Shown here one piece after another: positions 4,980 to 5,052 of a DNA stretch of 5,052 nt (the first letter of the stretch is position 1; each line of letters begins with the position of its first letter). Made by a program: the position numbers and the translations under genes. The stretch is from NCBI GenBank assembly GCA_018711985.1, contig DVHS01000080.1, forward strand, positions 1-5,052, read 5' to 3'. The notes under the pieces are model-generated. The model ran no database searches, was not told the DNA's origin, and was given only the letters and a program-made list of their open reading frames with translations. Origin of the DNA: Egerieenecus merdigallinarum (GTDB lineage Bacteria > Bacillota > Clostridia > Christensenellales > Aristaeellaceae).

Positions 4980-5052
4980 TGTGGAAGGCAGGGGAAAGCC
5001 CCGCCTTGCTTTTTGTTTCGCTAAGGGTTTCGCCTCTGCGGAGGCGACCAAA
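4980..5052. repeat. Direct repeat, copy 2, cut by the window edge
   Basis: This copy matches 4826-4899 apart from four substitutions and one missing T, and is still matching at the last base, so the repeat continues outside the window. The substitutions make its first hairpin better paired than in copy 1: GGC-A-GGGG / CCCCGCC (4987-5005) with loop AAAG and one bulged A. Whether this is the second unit of a longer tandem array cannot be seen. Confidence 0.75.

Noticed and set aside
4638..5051. Minus-strand 137-codon frame in the right flank
   Set aside because: Its internal peptide repeat simply mirrors the 154-bp DNA repeat, and it runs through several perfect palindromes. No domain or start signal supports it.
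4826..5052. CRISPR array
   Set aside because: The two copies are 73-74 nt long with about 80 nt between them, and the between-copy DNA is itself palindromic. CRISPR repeats are shorter and more numerous.

Overview
The window holds one complete three-gene ABC importer operon, all on the + strand. It encodes a secreted substrate-binding protein (572-1600), a fused two-domain permease (1732-3447) and an ATPase (3478-4569). The layout is that of the ferric-iron / 2-aminoethylphosphonate / hexose-phosphate branch of importers (FbpABC, PhnSTUV, AfuABC types). The coding DNA is rich in G and C at third codon positions, ribosome binding sites are strong and AGGAGG-like, and intergenic DNA is full of hairpins. 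This suits a moderately GC-rich Firmicute, perhaps a gut Clostridia lineage such as Oscillospiraceae or Christensenellales; the assignment is inference from style only.

Layout. Positions 1-160 hold stacked inverted repeats, including two terminator-like hairpins (91-120 and 128-157) that probably close transcription entering from the left. Positions 160-420 hold no convincing gene. A sigma-A-type promoter with an extended -10 (427-454) is followed by a leader of about 111 nt with a hairpin (510-542), a perfect A/T palindrome and a strong RBS. The binding-protein and permease genes are separated by 131 nt with strong RNA structure, including an 18-bp stem closed by a GAGA tetraloop. Permease and ATPase are 30 nt apart. 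A GC-rich hairpin follows the ATPase, but no T-tract is attached to it. The last ~430 nt are gene-free and crowded with palindromes, then a repeat of about 154-bp period that runs off the right edge.

How the genes work together. The binding protein captures the solute outside the membrane, the 571-residue permease supplies both membrane halves from one chain, and two copies of the ATPase should drive import. The substrate cannot be fixed from sequence. The family is often labelled iron(III), but by eye the binding protein lacks the adjacent tyrosine pair used by FbpA-type iron proteins, so a phosphorylated or phosphonate-type solute is at least as likely.

The most unusual structure is outside the genes. 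A composite element (68 nt aligned without gaps, 27/29 identical at one end and 8/8 at the other, each next to a terminator-like hairpin) occurs on both sides of the operon in opposite orientation (61-128 and 4615-4682). I see no transposase, integrase, CRISPR array, tRNA or rRNA, and no clear evidence of a wholly new system.
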